Of a stretch of 64,000 nucleotides of DNA, positions 35,368 through 43,152 are shown piece by piece. Source of the DNA: Apibacter mensalis (lineage in GTDB: Bacteria; Bacteroidota; Bacteroidia; Flavobacteriales; Weeksellaceae); assembly GCF_001418685.1 (NCBI RefSeq), contig NZ_LIVM01000008.1, positions 1 through 64,000 on the forward strand, read 5' to 3'. The stretch's first letter is position 1; the number at the start of each line of letters is the position of its first letter. The position numbers were made by a program, and so were the translations under genes. The notes under the pieces were generated by a model. It did not search any database and was not told the DNA's origin. It saw nothing but the letters and a program-made list of their open reading frames with translations.

Positions 35368-35913
35368 ATGGTAAAAAAAATATATTCATACCTATTTTTA
35401 ATTTTTTTTAATGTTATTATTGGTCAAGCACTATCTGTACCCTCAACAAAAGTAATACATGATATAAAAGTTATTACTTTTTCTGATTTAAAAAATATAA
35501 TCGAAGATGAAAATGATAAATTTTTAGTCGTTAACTTTTGGGCTACTTGGTGCATGCCTTGCGTTGTTGAAATTCCCTCTTTTATGAAAATAAATGAAAA
35601 ATATAAAAACAACGCCGGTTATAAAATGATTTTAATAAACTTAAATCCCGTAAAAAATATAGAATTTGTTAAAAGGTTTATGCGAAAATATTCAATTTCT
35701 ACAGATGTATATCTTCTGGATGATCTTGAAAATATGGAAGAATGGATTCCTTCCATTGATCCATCATGGGAAGGAAGTATACCGGCAACCGTTTTTTATA
35801 AGAAAGGAATTAAAATATTATTTAAAGAACAAGTACTTAATGAAAAGGAATTAGATGCCATAATTAGTTCCAATGTATTAACGGTTCAACATTCTCCCGA
35901 AATTCCTAAATAA
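35368..35913 (+). CDS. TlpA/thioredoxin-like exported protein
   Basis: A 181-residue protein with an N-terminal signal sequence (YSYLFLIFFNVIIGQALS) and a thioredoxin fold whose active site is WATWCMPCVVEIP. The CxxC identifies a thiol-disulfide oxidoreductase or a TlpA-like periplasmic reductant. The ATG at 35368 was preferred over a GTG 24 bp upstream because it gives a proper signal peptide. Only partial TlpA features are seen after the active site. No partner such as DsbD or cytochrome maturation genes is adjacent. Confidence 0.83.
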   Translation: MVKKIYSYLFLIFFNVIIGQALSVPSTKVIHDIKVITFSDLKNIIEDENDKFLVVNFWATWCMPCVVEIPSFMKINEKYKNNAGYKMILINLNPVKNIEFVKRFMRKYSISTDVYLLDDLENMEEWIPSIDPSWEGSIPATVFYKKGIKILFKEQVLNEKELDAIISSNVLTVQHSPEIPK

Positions 35914-35929
35914 ACCCAACTTATTATTA

Positions 35930-36330
35930 CTAAAATTGATCATAAGAAAATTTACCCACTAAGAAACAGTCACGGATTACCTTCTTTACTATCGGAAAAG
36001 TACAATCATTGTCTCTATAAAACCATCGGTAATTTTCTTGTATTCTATTTAACATAGATAAAATCAAGCGCCGATCTGATCTAAAAGACTACATAGCCAC
36101 AGCAAGCGTCATAAACTTTATCTAGGGAGAGCTTTTCTGATTTTTCAATCCGATTAGCTCTCCTGCATAACTTAATTTTACCCACGAATTCGTGTTAATA
36201 GTATATACTAAATGAATATCTTTTGTACTTACTTTTTTATCGATACCGCTAAAATCTATTTTTGCATATCTTTTTTTGCATGGCATGCTTATAATTAAAC
36301 GTACCTTAAATATAATCATTCCATTGCTTA
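35930..36330 (-). pseudogene. Possible decayed gene with in-frame stops, family unknown
   Basis: One minus-strand frame stays open for about 65 codons (36122-36319), meets a stop, continues IKFMTLAVAM, meets a second stop, and stays open for another 48 codons ending KKVIRDCFLVGKFSYDQF. Two long open blocks in the same frame in such AT-rich DNA suggest one coding sequence interrupted by two stops. I do not recognise the family. The surrounding 660 bp (35914-36573) hold no other feature that I can support. A chance open frame remains possible. Confidence 0.35.
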
Positions 36331-36573
36331 GTATTATTCAATCATCAAAATAAAGCTTGGTCAAAAGCAATATAACCTTACCTTGGTTATCTTATTTTAT
36401 CCTCGTTATCTGTTCCTGTTTTTATTTAAAAAGCTTGAGCTTTAATAAGTTAACGAGTAAGATTAGAAATAACAGAAAAATGAAATTTTTCCTATTTTAT
36501 AATTGCAAAAACTTCGAAATATTTCCTCTAAACTTTTACTATTTTGTTTACACAGAGAACATAAAATCAACGG

Positions 36574-38247
36574 TTATTTCATTTTGTAGTCTACCGGTTT
36601 ACCTATAGCTCCGTTAGGCATTTGTATTTTTAACAAGGCTGATATAGTAGGTGCAATATCTGTCATATATACTTCATCGGTAGTACTTCCGTGAGGAATT
36701 TTCCACCCCATCAGTATAAAAGGAATATGCGCATCATCCGGTCCCCAGGTACCATGAGTTCCCCCTTTGGTTGGTTCAGAGAATTCCAAATCATATGAGC
36801 CGGCACCTAAAACAATTTGTATTTCACCTGAATATTCTCTATTATAACCATTAATAATTTTTTCTTTAATATATTGAGGTACGGTTGCAACGGATGCTTT
36901 TTTCATATCAACAGCATATAATACTCCATCTATGGTTTGAAGATAATCAATACAAGTTTGCTTAAGATCTTCTAAATTTATGCCGGCATGTTTAATTGCT
37001 GTATAATTAAAATTTACTTGATAATTATTGAAACTTCTAACTAAATCGTCTCTTCCGTATTTTGATTTCAAATATTCGTTTATTTTTTTTTCGTAAGTCA
37101 TTAATCTTACTAATGCACCCGACATTTTATTTTCATTCATATATTTTGCATTGGGTGTGCCGGCATGGTCAGCAGTTAAAAACACTAAATATTTTCCCTT
37201 CCCGACTTTCCTATCCAAATATCCTAATAAATCAGCTAATTCTTGATCCAATTTTATATAAGCATCTTCAGTTAAAATTGAATTAATAGAATAATGATGT
37301 GCCATTTTATCGGGAGAAGAATAACTTATAGCTAAAAAATCAGTATCTCCGAATTTATTATTTCCTAAATTTTCATTGTCAATTGCCAACTTAGCTATAT
37401 CTGTGGTGGTTGTATTTCCATATGGCGTATATTGAATAAGGCTAACCCCCAATGTTTTCATCATTTGAGAAGTTTTCATCGGAAATGAAGGGGTTTCATA
37501 ACCTTTAAATCCAAGTTCATAGTTACCTAGCATCTTACTATCCGGACTTTGTATGTAAGTTGAAATCGGATAGGTTGGGTTCCAATCCTGACTTAGATAT
37601 TTCTCAGGCATATTTTTAGAATTATATTGCTTTACCCATTTTGGAAGTTCTTTCATATAATAAGAACTTGTAATCCACCTGCCACTTTTTGCATCAAACC
37701 AATAGGCTGCATCTGCAGCATGTCCGGCAGGAAGTATACTGCCTCTGTCTTTTAAAGCAACTCCTATAACTTTTGATCTTGAATTGGTGGCATATTTCAA
37801 TTGATCTGTAACAGTAGACACTTGTAGATTATACGGAGACATTTTTCCGGCCTTATTTTCAGGATCATCTAATCCCACTCCTTTTACTTTAAAGTCTTCT
37901 GTACAATAAATACTCCTACCTGTTGTTTGCTCAATAAAATCATTGCCGGCAATTCCATGAATGGAGGGAACTGAACCTGTATAAATCGTGCTGTGTCCTA
38001 CTGCCGTAAAAGAAGGAATATAATTTACCATACAATTATCAAATGAAAATCCTTCATTTAATAATCTTTTAAACCCTGCCTCTCCATATCTGTCATATAA
38101 ACGATACAGATAATCCCACCTCATTTGATCTACCACGATTCCAACTACTAATTTGGGTCTATCGACCTGCGTTTTATTTTGTGCTCCTAATGAACCGAAC
38201 AGAATCATAAGGGTAAGCAATGTCAGACTAATTTTTTTCATATTCAT
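36574..38247 (-). CDS. pafA: Alkaline phosphatase, PafA type
   Basis: A 557-residue exported enzyme with a signal peptide (residues 1-22, ending SLGAQ). It carries the active-site set of the PafA alkaline phosphatases: zinc ligand Asp in VGIVVDQMRWD, nucleophile Thr in IPSFTAVGHSTIYTG, Asn in GIAGNDF, Lys and Arg in VALKDRGSILPAGH, and metal ligands in SSPDKMAHHYS, LTADHAGTPN and GGTHGTWGPDDAHIP. It releases phosphate from monoesters in the periplasm. The inner Met3 is an alternative start. No Pho-type regulator is nearby. Confidence 0.93.
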   Translation of the reverse strand: MNMKKISLTLLTLMILFGSLGAQNKTQVDRPKLVVGIVVDQMRWDYLYRLYDRYGEAGFKRLLNEGFSFDNCMVNYIPSFTAVGHSTIYTGSVPSIHGIAGNDFIEQTTGRSIYCTEDFKVKGVGLDDPENKAGKMSPYNLQVSTVTDQLKYATNSRSKVIGVALKDRGSILPAGHAADAAYWFDAKSGRWITSSYYMKELPKWVKQYNSKNMPEKYLSQDWNPTYPISTYIQSPDSKMLGNYELGFKGYETPSFPMKTSQMMKTLGVSLIQYTPYGNTTTTDIAKLAIDNENLGNNKFGDTDFLAISYSSPDKMAHHYSINSILTEDAYIKLDQELADLLGYLDRKVGKGKYLVFLTADHAGTPNAKYMNENKMSGALVRLMTYEKKINEYLKSKYGRDDLVRSFNNYQVNFNYTAIKHAGINLEDLKQTCIDYLQTIDGVLYAVDMKKASVATVPQYIKEKIINGYNREYSGEIQIVLGAGSYDLEFSEPTKGGTHGTWGPDDAHIPFILMGWKIPHGSTTDEVYMTDIAPTISALLKIQMPNGAIGKPVDYKMK

Positions 38248-38608
38248 ATGTGTATATAGCTCAAAATCGGGTTAAATAATAATTTTTATTATCGTTAAAA
38301 CATTCTTAGAAAATTAAGCATCTTCTATAAAAAGAATTAAGCCCTAAATTTAGGAAAGGTTTTTTAATTATATTACTGACTTGCATATATATTACAACAT
38401 AGGTTAATCAATAATATCTATAGGAGAGAATTCGGCATCTTAAAGAATGCAATTGTAAATCACCTGGGTGTATGTAACATATTTATATCCATTATTTTAA
38501 ATCTACTATTTTCTTTTAGATGGATTGAATGTTTCTTATAAAATTTTTTAGCTTCAATAGTATAATACTATTGAAGCTAAAATTTACATACAATACCGGT
38601 ACACTTTT
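38248..38608. other. AT-rich spacer between pafA and the cytolysin-like gene
   Basis: About 360 bp with no supported coding region. Its only clear feature is the perfect palindrome at 38546-38582. Confidence 0.5.
38546..38582. repeat. Perfect 18-bp inverted repeat
   Basis: TTTTAGCTTCAATAGTAT and its exact reverse complement flank a single central A. It lies 26 bp downstream of the stop of the cytolysin-like gene. There is no long T tract after the stem on the minus strand, so it is a weak terminator at best; it may stabilise the mRNA 3' end or bind a protein. Confidence 0.75.
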
Positions 38609-39754
38609 CTACCTATACTCTTTATGTACTTCTTCGTAAGTGTTTACCATATCAACCAAAGTATTGTCTTTTAAACGACGGATAGTATACGATATAGGAG
38701 CCGAAGTTGAGATTAAAGATTCTCCATTGTCAGATAACTTCATGTAGTTGATAAAATCATCATAATTGTTTACAATTTCAGCAGGCCCTCCCAACACGGA
38801 TACCTTTACCTTATTAGAATCAAACAAGTTCTTAAATTCTTCGTTCTGTTTACGATTTATATCGGAAGAAAGGGCACCTATTTTCAAGTCCACCGATGCT
38901 TTAACCATTTTAGCGGTTTCTTCAGTAGATTTTTGGGTTTCTATTAATAAATAAGCAACCCGACCGTAATCTATGCTGCTGATGTATACCGGTTCGTACG
39001 GACCGCTGTCTGAACTGCTGATATCTCCCTGCACCCAGTTAGACCAATGCACCGGATCTATACCGGCGGAATATACGGTCTGTTTTAGCCTTACCAATAC
39101 ATAGTGGGACGATTTTACCTTAGATTGACTATAATCATAGCCGAAAGAAGCTTTAGCTATTAAAGAAAAGCCGGCCTTTACATGAAGGTTGATGGATTTT
39201 TTAAAACTTTCTTCGGTCGTAACCACCTCACTCTTATAAGTATAATTAGCCGGAACATATTTAATAGGAAAATATTCACTATTACCGACTCTAAAATCAG
39301 ACAATGCCTGGAATACCTCGCTTCCCTTAGGCACTACTTCTTTTTTAACCTCTCTATTCACCCCCCTAATGGTAAGAAACAGAGTAACAGGATTGAAAGG
39401 ATTTTTCAACACCAAGGGGTCGTACTTCCCTTCCATAAAAGATTCTCCCCGTAGGATGCTCCCCGGGTATAGCATGGTTTTTTCTATGGAAGCTTCTTGC
39501 ATTAAATCAGCCAGGGAAAATGCGGTAGCACGGCTGGTAGTAACCTCATACTCCTTACGCATAACTCCTTGGGCGTCTTTGGCCGTTTTTCCGGTAAATT
39601 TGGCAGAAACTTCCCTATCTGAAGGTATTGAAAATCTCACTTCCCGCAAGCGATTTAAATTGGAATGATTGGATGAGTCGTCGTCGTTGCTGCACGAAAA
39701 AAACATACTGCTAATCAGAAGTCCTGTTAAGGACTTGGTTAAAATGGATTTCAT
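38609..39754 (-). CDS. Cholesterol-dependent-cytolysin-like lipoprotein lacking domain 4
   Basis: A 381-residue protein starting at MKSILTKSL, an inner ATG (the longer frame begins at 39823 but lacks a signal at its start). Residues 1-20 are a lipoprotein signal and Cys21 is followed by SNDDD. The rest follows thiol-activated cytolysins through domains 1-3: MLYPGSILRGESFMEGKY (94-111), VYISSIDYGRVAYLLIET (256-273), VSVLGGPAEI (318-327) and PISYTIRRLKDNTL (353-366). In cytolysins the receptor-binding domain 4 with its Trp-rich undecapeptide comes next, but this protein ends 15 residues later. It should therefore form or join a pore by another attachment mode. The gene lies 76 bp after the partner lipoprotein gene and ends before a perfect palindrome. 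Confidence 0.82.
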   Translation of the reverse strand: MKSILTKSLTGLLISSMFFSCSNDDDSSNHSNLNRLREVRFSIPSDREVSAKFTGKTAKDAQGVMRKEYEVTTSRATAFSLADLMQEASIEKTMLYPGSILRGESFMEGKYDPLVLKNPFNPVTLFLTIRGVNREVKKEVVPKGSEVFQALSDFRVGNSEYFPIKYVPANYTYKSEVVTTEESFKKSINLHVKAGFSLIAKASFGYDYSQSKVKSSHYVLVRLKQTVYSAGIDPVHWSNWVQGDISSSDSGPYEPVYISSIDYGRVAYLLIETQKSTEETAKMVKASVDLKIGALSSDINRKQNEEFKNLFDSNKVKVSVLGGPAEIVNNYDDFINYMKLSDNGESLISTSAPISYTIRRLKDNTLVDMVNTYEEVHKEYR

Positions 39755-39830
39755 ACTTTTGTGTTTAAAATTTAGTTTTAGTTTTTTTGACATTTTTGGA
39801 TGTATAATGTTTTTATTCATCAATTAATTA

Positions 39831-40697
39831 TTAAAGATTTTCGGTTCCTCTATCTCCCCATTGGTCTTGTCTAGCATACCACCCAACCGGAATGTTTTTA
39901 TATTCTATGTTGGTTTCTAACCCGTTTACTTGTTTTTTGAACATAATTTTATCTATCATATAAACCCTATATTTGCCCCCACTACCTTTACTTCTTTGTA
40001 CGGGATGGAAGTCCCTACTGGTTTTATTTTGAAAATCGGACTGGTTACTGATTAGGTTATTATAGTGAAATTGACTGTTAAGCCCTTCCAAATACGTATC
40101 GTATTGTTCATTTCCGGTATCTATAAAATATTTATAATAGGTATCCCAACGAGAATGGCTTGAAATATCACCTTTTTTAGTTCGGACTTCATAAGAATAA
40201 GCCACAATGCGAACAGAATTGAAGAATATTTCACCTTTTGCCAATTGTTGTGCCGGGAGAATTAAACTGTCTTTTTTTACTTTGCTTAATTCGTATACGT
40301 GCCTAAAGTTTCCGGGCTTTTTAATATGAAGGGTAAACTCTCCTTCTTGGTCCGAAGTATGAAAGCTTTCTACTTTTTGTTTCCGGTAATAACAATCGTA
40401 ATCTTCTCCCAACACCTGGTGGCTGACCGGCCCTCCGGAAAGAGGTGTTATGGCAAAAGCCTCGTCTTCTTGCAAATTTTCGCCCGTAATTTTATATCCT
40501 ACAATTACGGAATCTCCCACCTGCAAGTTTGAGATATCGGAATCTCCGGAAGCTCTAACAAATCTGAGTTCTAATTTTGAAGGAATTGGAATTGGATTTT
40601 CAACTTCCTTTTCCGATAAAACTATATCATCGTCACTGCTACAAGAAGCGACCAAGAACATAATAACAAAGAACATAACTACTTTTTTCTTAATCAT
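39831..40697 (-). CDS. Surface-type lipoprotein of unknown function, partner of the cytolysin-like gene
   Basis: A 288-residue protein starting at MIKKKVVMFF (an upstream ATG at 40724 would add nine charged residues before the signal). The lipobox FLVASC gives lipid Cys19, followed by SSDDD, like the next gene. Residues about 40-130 (LQVGDSVIVGYKI, EGEFTLHIKKPGNFRHVYEL) look like an Ig-like beta sandwich; the rest has no family I know. There is no membrane helix and only one more Cys region (DCYY). It is the upstream gene of a two-gene unit with the cytolysin-like gene, so a role in binding, guiding or restraining that protein is inferred, not shown. Confidence 0.72.
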   Translation of the reverse strand: MIKKKVVMFFVIMFLVASCSSDDDIVLSEKEVENPIPIPSKLELRFVRASGDSDISNLQVGDSVIVGYKITGENLQEDEAFAITPLSGGPVSHQVLGEDYDCYYRKQKVESFHTSDQEGEFTLHIKKPGNFRHVYELSKVKKDSLILPAQQLAKGEIFFNSVRIVAYSYEVRTKKGDISSHSRWDTYYKYFIDTGNEQYDTYLEGLNSQFHYNNLISNQSDFQNKTSRDFHPVQRSKGSGGKYRVYMIDKIMFKKQVNGLETNIEYKNIPVGWYARQDQWGDRGTENL

Positions 40698-40861
40698 ATT
40701 TTTTAGTTTTAAATCATTATTCAAATAAATAACGTAAAAAACTATATTTTTATTTTTAATAAACTAAAAATTATTGATTTTTATTCTAAAATTCAAAATA
40801 TAATACAATTTTAAAATAAAAAAAATAAAAGATAAAGCAGTGTTTATTAAATAATTAAGAT

Positions 40862-40900
40862 AAAAAAAGAAGAATTACTTCTAGTAATTCTTCTTTTTTT
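40862..40900 (-). terminator. tkt terminator
   Basis: A 17-bp inverted repeat (AAAAAAAGAAGAATTAC with its complement) around a 5-nt loop, 51 bp after the transketolase stop. Confidence 0.88.
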
Positions 40901-40951
40901 GGTTAATCCATAGATATCTCATACTGTGGATTTTGTTTTATAAAAAAACAG

Positions 40952-42979
40952 TTATTTCACCATTTTTTTGATCTGCTCATAAACATTTTGTGAAGTAAAA
41001 CCTAATTTTTCATCTAATATGGCTGCCGGCGCAGAATATCCAAATGAATTCATGCCCCAAATTTCACCATTTTCACCAACTAATCCTTCTAGAGTTACAG
41101 GCAATCCTGCAGTTAACCCAAATTTCTTTTTATGCTTAGGTAGAATCGATTCTTGGTACTCTTTGGGTTGTGCTCTGAATAATCCTTCAGATGGTACTGA
41201 AACGATTCTGGTTTTTATCCCATCTTTTTTCAATAATTCAGCACCTTCAACCAAAGTTGAAACTTCTGAACCGGAGGCCAACAAAATGATTTCATATCCT
41301 TCCTCTTCCTGAACTATGTAAGCTCCTTTTGATGTCTGTAATGATTCGTTAAATCGATCTTGCTTAGCCGGTAAATCTTTAATATTTTGTCGAGATAAAA
41401 TTAAAGCGGTGGGTGTGTGCGTATTTTCCATAGCCAATTTCCAAGAAGCAGTCGTTTCCTGAACATCTGCCGGTCTTAGGACTAACATGGAATTTTTGCC
41501 TTTATGATTTTGCAATTTTTCCATTAAACGTATTTGTGCTTCCTGTTCTACTGGCTCATGAGTAGGTCCGTCCTCTCCCACTCTAAATGCATCGTGAGTC
41601 CAGATAAATTTAACAGGCTGTTCCATTAATGCGGCAACCCTTACAACAGGTTTCATGTAATCTGAAAAAACGAAGAAGGTTGCACAGGCAGGAATCACTC
41701 CCCCGTGAAGACTCATTCCCACGCACAAGCAAGCCATAGTAAATTCAGAAACTCCTGCTTGTAAAAATGCACCGGAAAAATCGTTTTTTGTTAATGAATG
41801 AGTATGCTTTAAAAATCCGTCAGTTTTATCTGAATTAGACAGATCAGCAGAGGATACGACCATGTTTTCCACCTGCCGAGCCAATGTTTCCAATACTGTT
41901 GAAGATGCTGCTCGTGTAGCTGCATTAGGTTTTTGATTTATTTCAGACCAATTGATATCGGGTACTGCACCCGAAAACCAGGATTCCATTTTTTTAGCTA
42001 ACTCGGGGTTTTCTTTTGTCCATTGATCTTTTTGAACTTTTTTATTTTTTACAATTTCCTCCAGCTCTTTTGCTCTGTTTGCATATAATGCTTGAACTTC
42101 CGGAAAAACAGCAAACGGATTTTTCGGATCTCCCCCTAAGTTTTCAATGGTTTTTTCCAAGTTACCTCCTGCTTCTCCTAAAGGTTGTCCATGTGTGGAT
42201 ACTTTATTTTCAAAGGATTGTCCGTTAGCATCTACTGCTCCTTTTCCCATAATGGTGTTTCCTATAATAAGGGTGGGCCTATCTTTTACTGCTTTGGCTT
42301 CTTGCAGGGCTTTACGAATTTCAGAGGGATCATTACCTGTAATGGTAATCACTTTCCACCCCCAAGCTTCATATTTTGCGGCTACGTTTTCTTGATTAAC
42401 ATCTTTTACTTGGGTTGAAAGTTGTATTCCATTGGAATCGTAGAACATAATCAGGTTATCCAACCCCAGATGCCCGGCTATTCTTCCGGCACCTTGGGAT
42501 ACCTCTTCTTGTATTCCTCCATCTGAAATAAAGGCATAAATGGTTTGTCCCATTAAATTTCCCAAACGAGCCTTCAAAAACTTCGCTGCAATCGCAGCTC
42601 CCACGGCATAGGCATGTCCTTGTCCCAAAGGACCGGATGTATTTTCCACTCCTCTTTCTATATCTAACTCAGGATGTCCCGGAGTTACACTTCCCCATTG
42701 ACGAAAATTTTTAAGGTCATCCATGGTATATTTTCCTGCCAATGCCAAGACAGAATATAACATAGGAGACATGTGCCCCGGATCCATAAAAAACCGGTCT
42801 CTTCCTTCCCATCTAGGATTATTGGGATCGTATTCCAAGAATTCTGAATATAATATATTGATGAAATCAGCTCCGCCCATAGCTCCTCCCGGATGCCCGG
42901 ATTTTGCCTTTTCTACCATTGATGCAGCTAATATTCTTATATTGTCTGCTGCTCTATTTAATGTTTTAATGTCAGCCAT
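40952..42979 (-). CDS. tkt: Transketolase
   Basis: A 675-residue, full-length enzyme. It moves two-carbon units between sugar phosphates with thiamine pyrophosphate and links pentoses to glycolysis. Visible are the N-terminal SGHPGGAMGGADFINILYSE, GPLGQGHAYAVGAA, the TPP motif ISDGGIQEEVSQGAG (a GDG-like core), HDAFRVGEDGPTHEPVEQ and the C-terminal FGLTAGLPVTLEGLVGENG. It lies just downstream of the two ribulokinase genes on the same strand but has its own -7 element (43004-43011), so it may be expressed separately. Confidence 0.97.
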   Translation of the reverse strand: MADIKTLNRAADNIRILAASMVEKAKSGHPGGAMGGADFINILYSEFLEYDPNNPRWEGRDRFFMDPGHMSPMLYSVLALAGKYTMDDLKNFRQWGSVTPGHPELDIERGVENTSGPLGQGHAYAVGAAIAAKFLKARLGNLMGQTIYAFISDGGIQEEVSQGAGRIAGHLGLDNLIMFYDSNGIQLSTQVKDVNQENVAAKYEAWGWKVITITGNDPSEIRKALQEAKAVKDRPTLIIGNTIMGKGAVDANGQSFENKVSTHGQPLGEAGGNLEKTIENLGGDPKNPFAVFPEVQALYANRAKELEEIVKNKKVQKDQWTKENPELAKKMESWFSGAVPDINWSEINQKPNAATRAASSTVLETLARQVENMVVSSADLSNSDKTDGFLKHTHSLTKNDFSGAFLQAGVSEFTMACLCVGMSLHGGVIPACATFFVFSDYMKPVVRVAALMEQPVKFIWTHDAFRVGEDGPTHEPVEQEAQIRLMEKLQNHKGKNSMLVLRPADVQETTASWKLAMENTHTPTALILSRQNIKDLPAKQDRFNESLQTSKGAYIVQEEEGYEIILLASGSEVSTLVEGAELLKKDGIKTRIVSVPSEGLFRAQPKEYQESILPKHKKKFGLTAGLPVTLEGLVGENGEIWGMNSFGYSAPAAILDEKLGFTSQNVYEQIKKMVK

Positions 42980-43003
42980 TTTACTTTTTCAAATTTTGGG
43001 TTT

Positions 43004-43011
43004 CAAATTTA
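43004..43011 (-). promoter_or_regulatory. probable tkt -7 element
   Basis: TAAATTTG on the minus strand, 24 bp before the tkt start, fits TAnnTTTG. A TTG at the usual spacing is missing. Confidence 0.5.
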
Positions 43012-43152
43012 CGTTTTAATTACACTTTATTCTATTATTTAGAGAATATTGTGAAAAATTTGATTGTTATATTATTTGTCTGTTCTGTATTATTTTTAGG
43101 GTAAGTTTAATTCTAAATTGTACGTAAATAGTATCTTAATTAATAAATTTAT

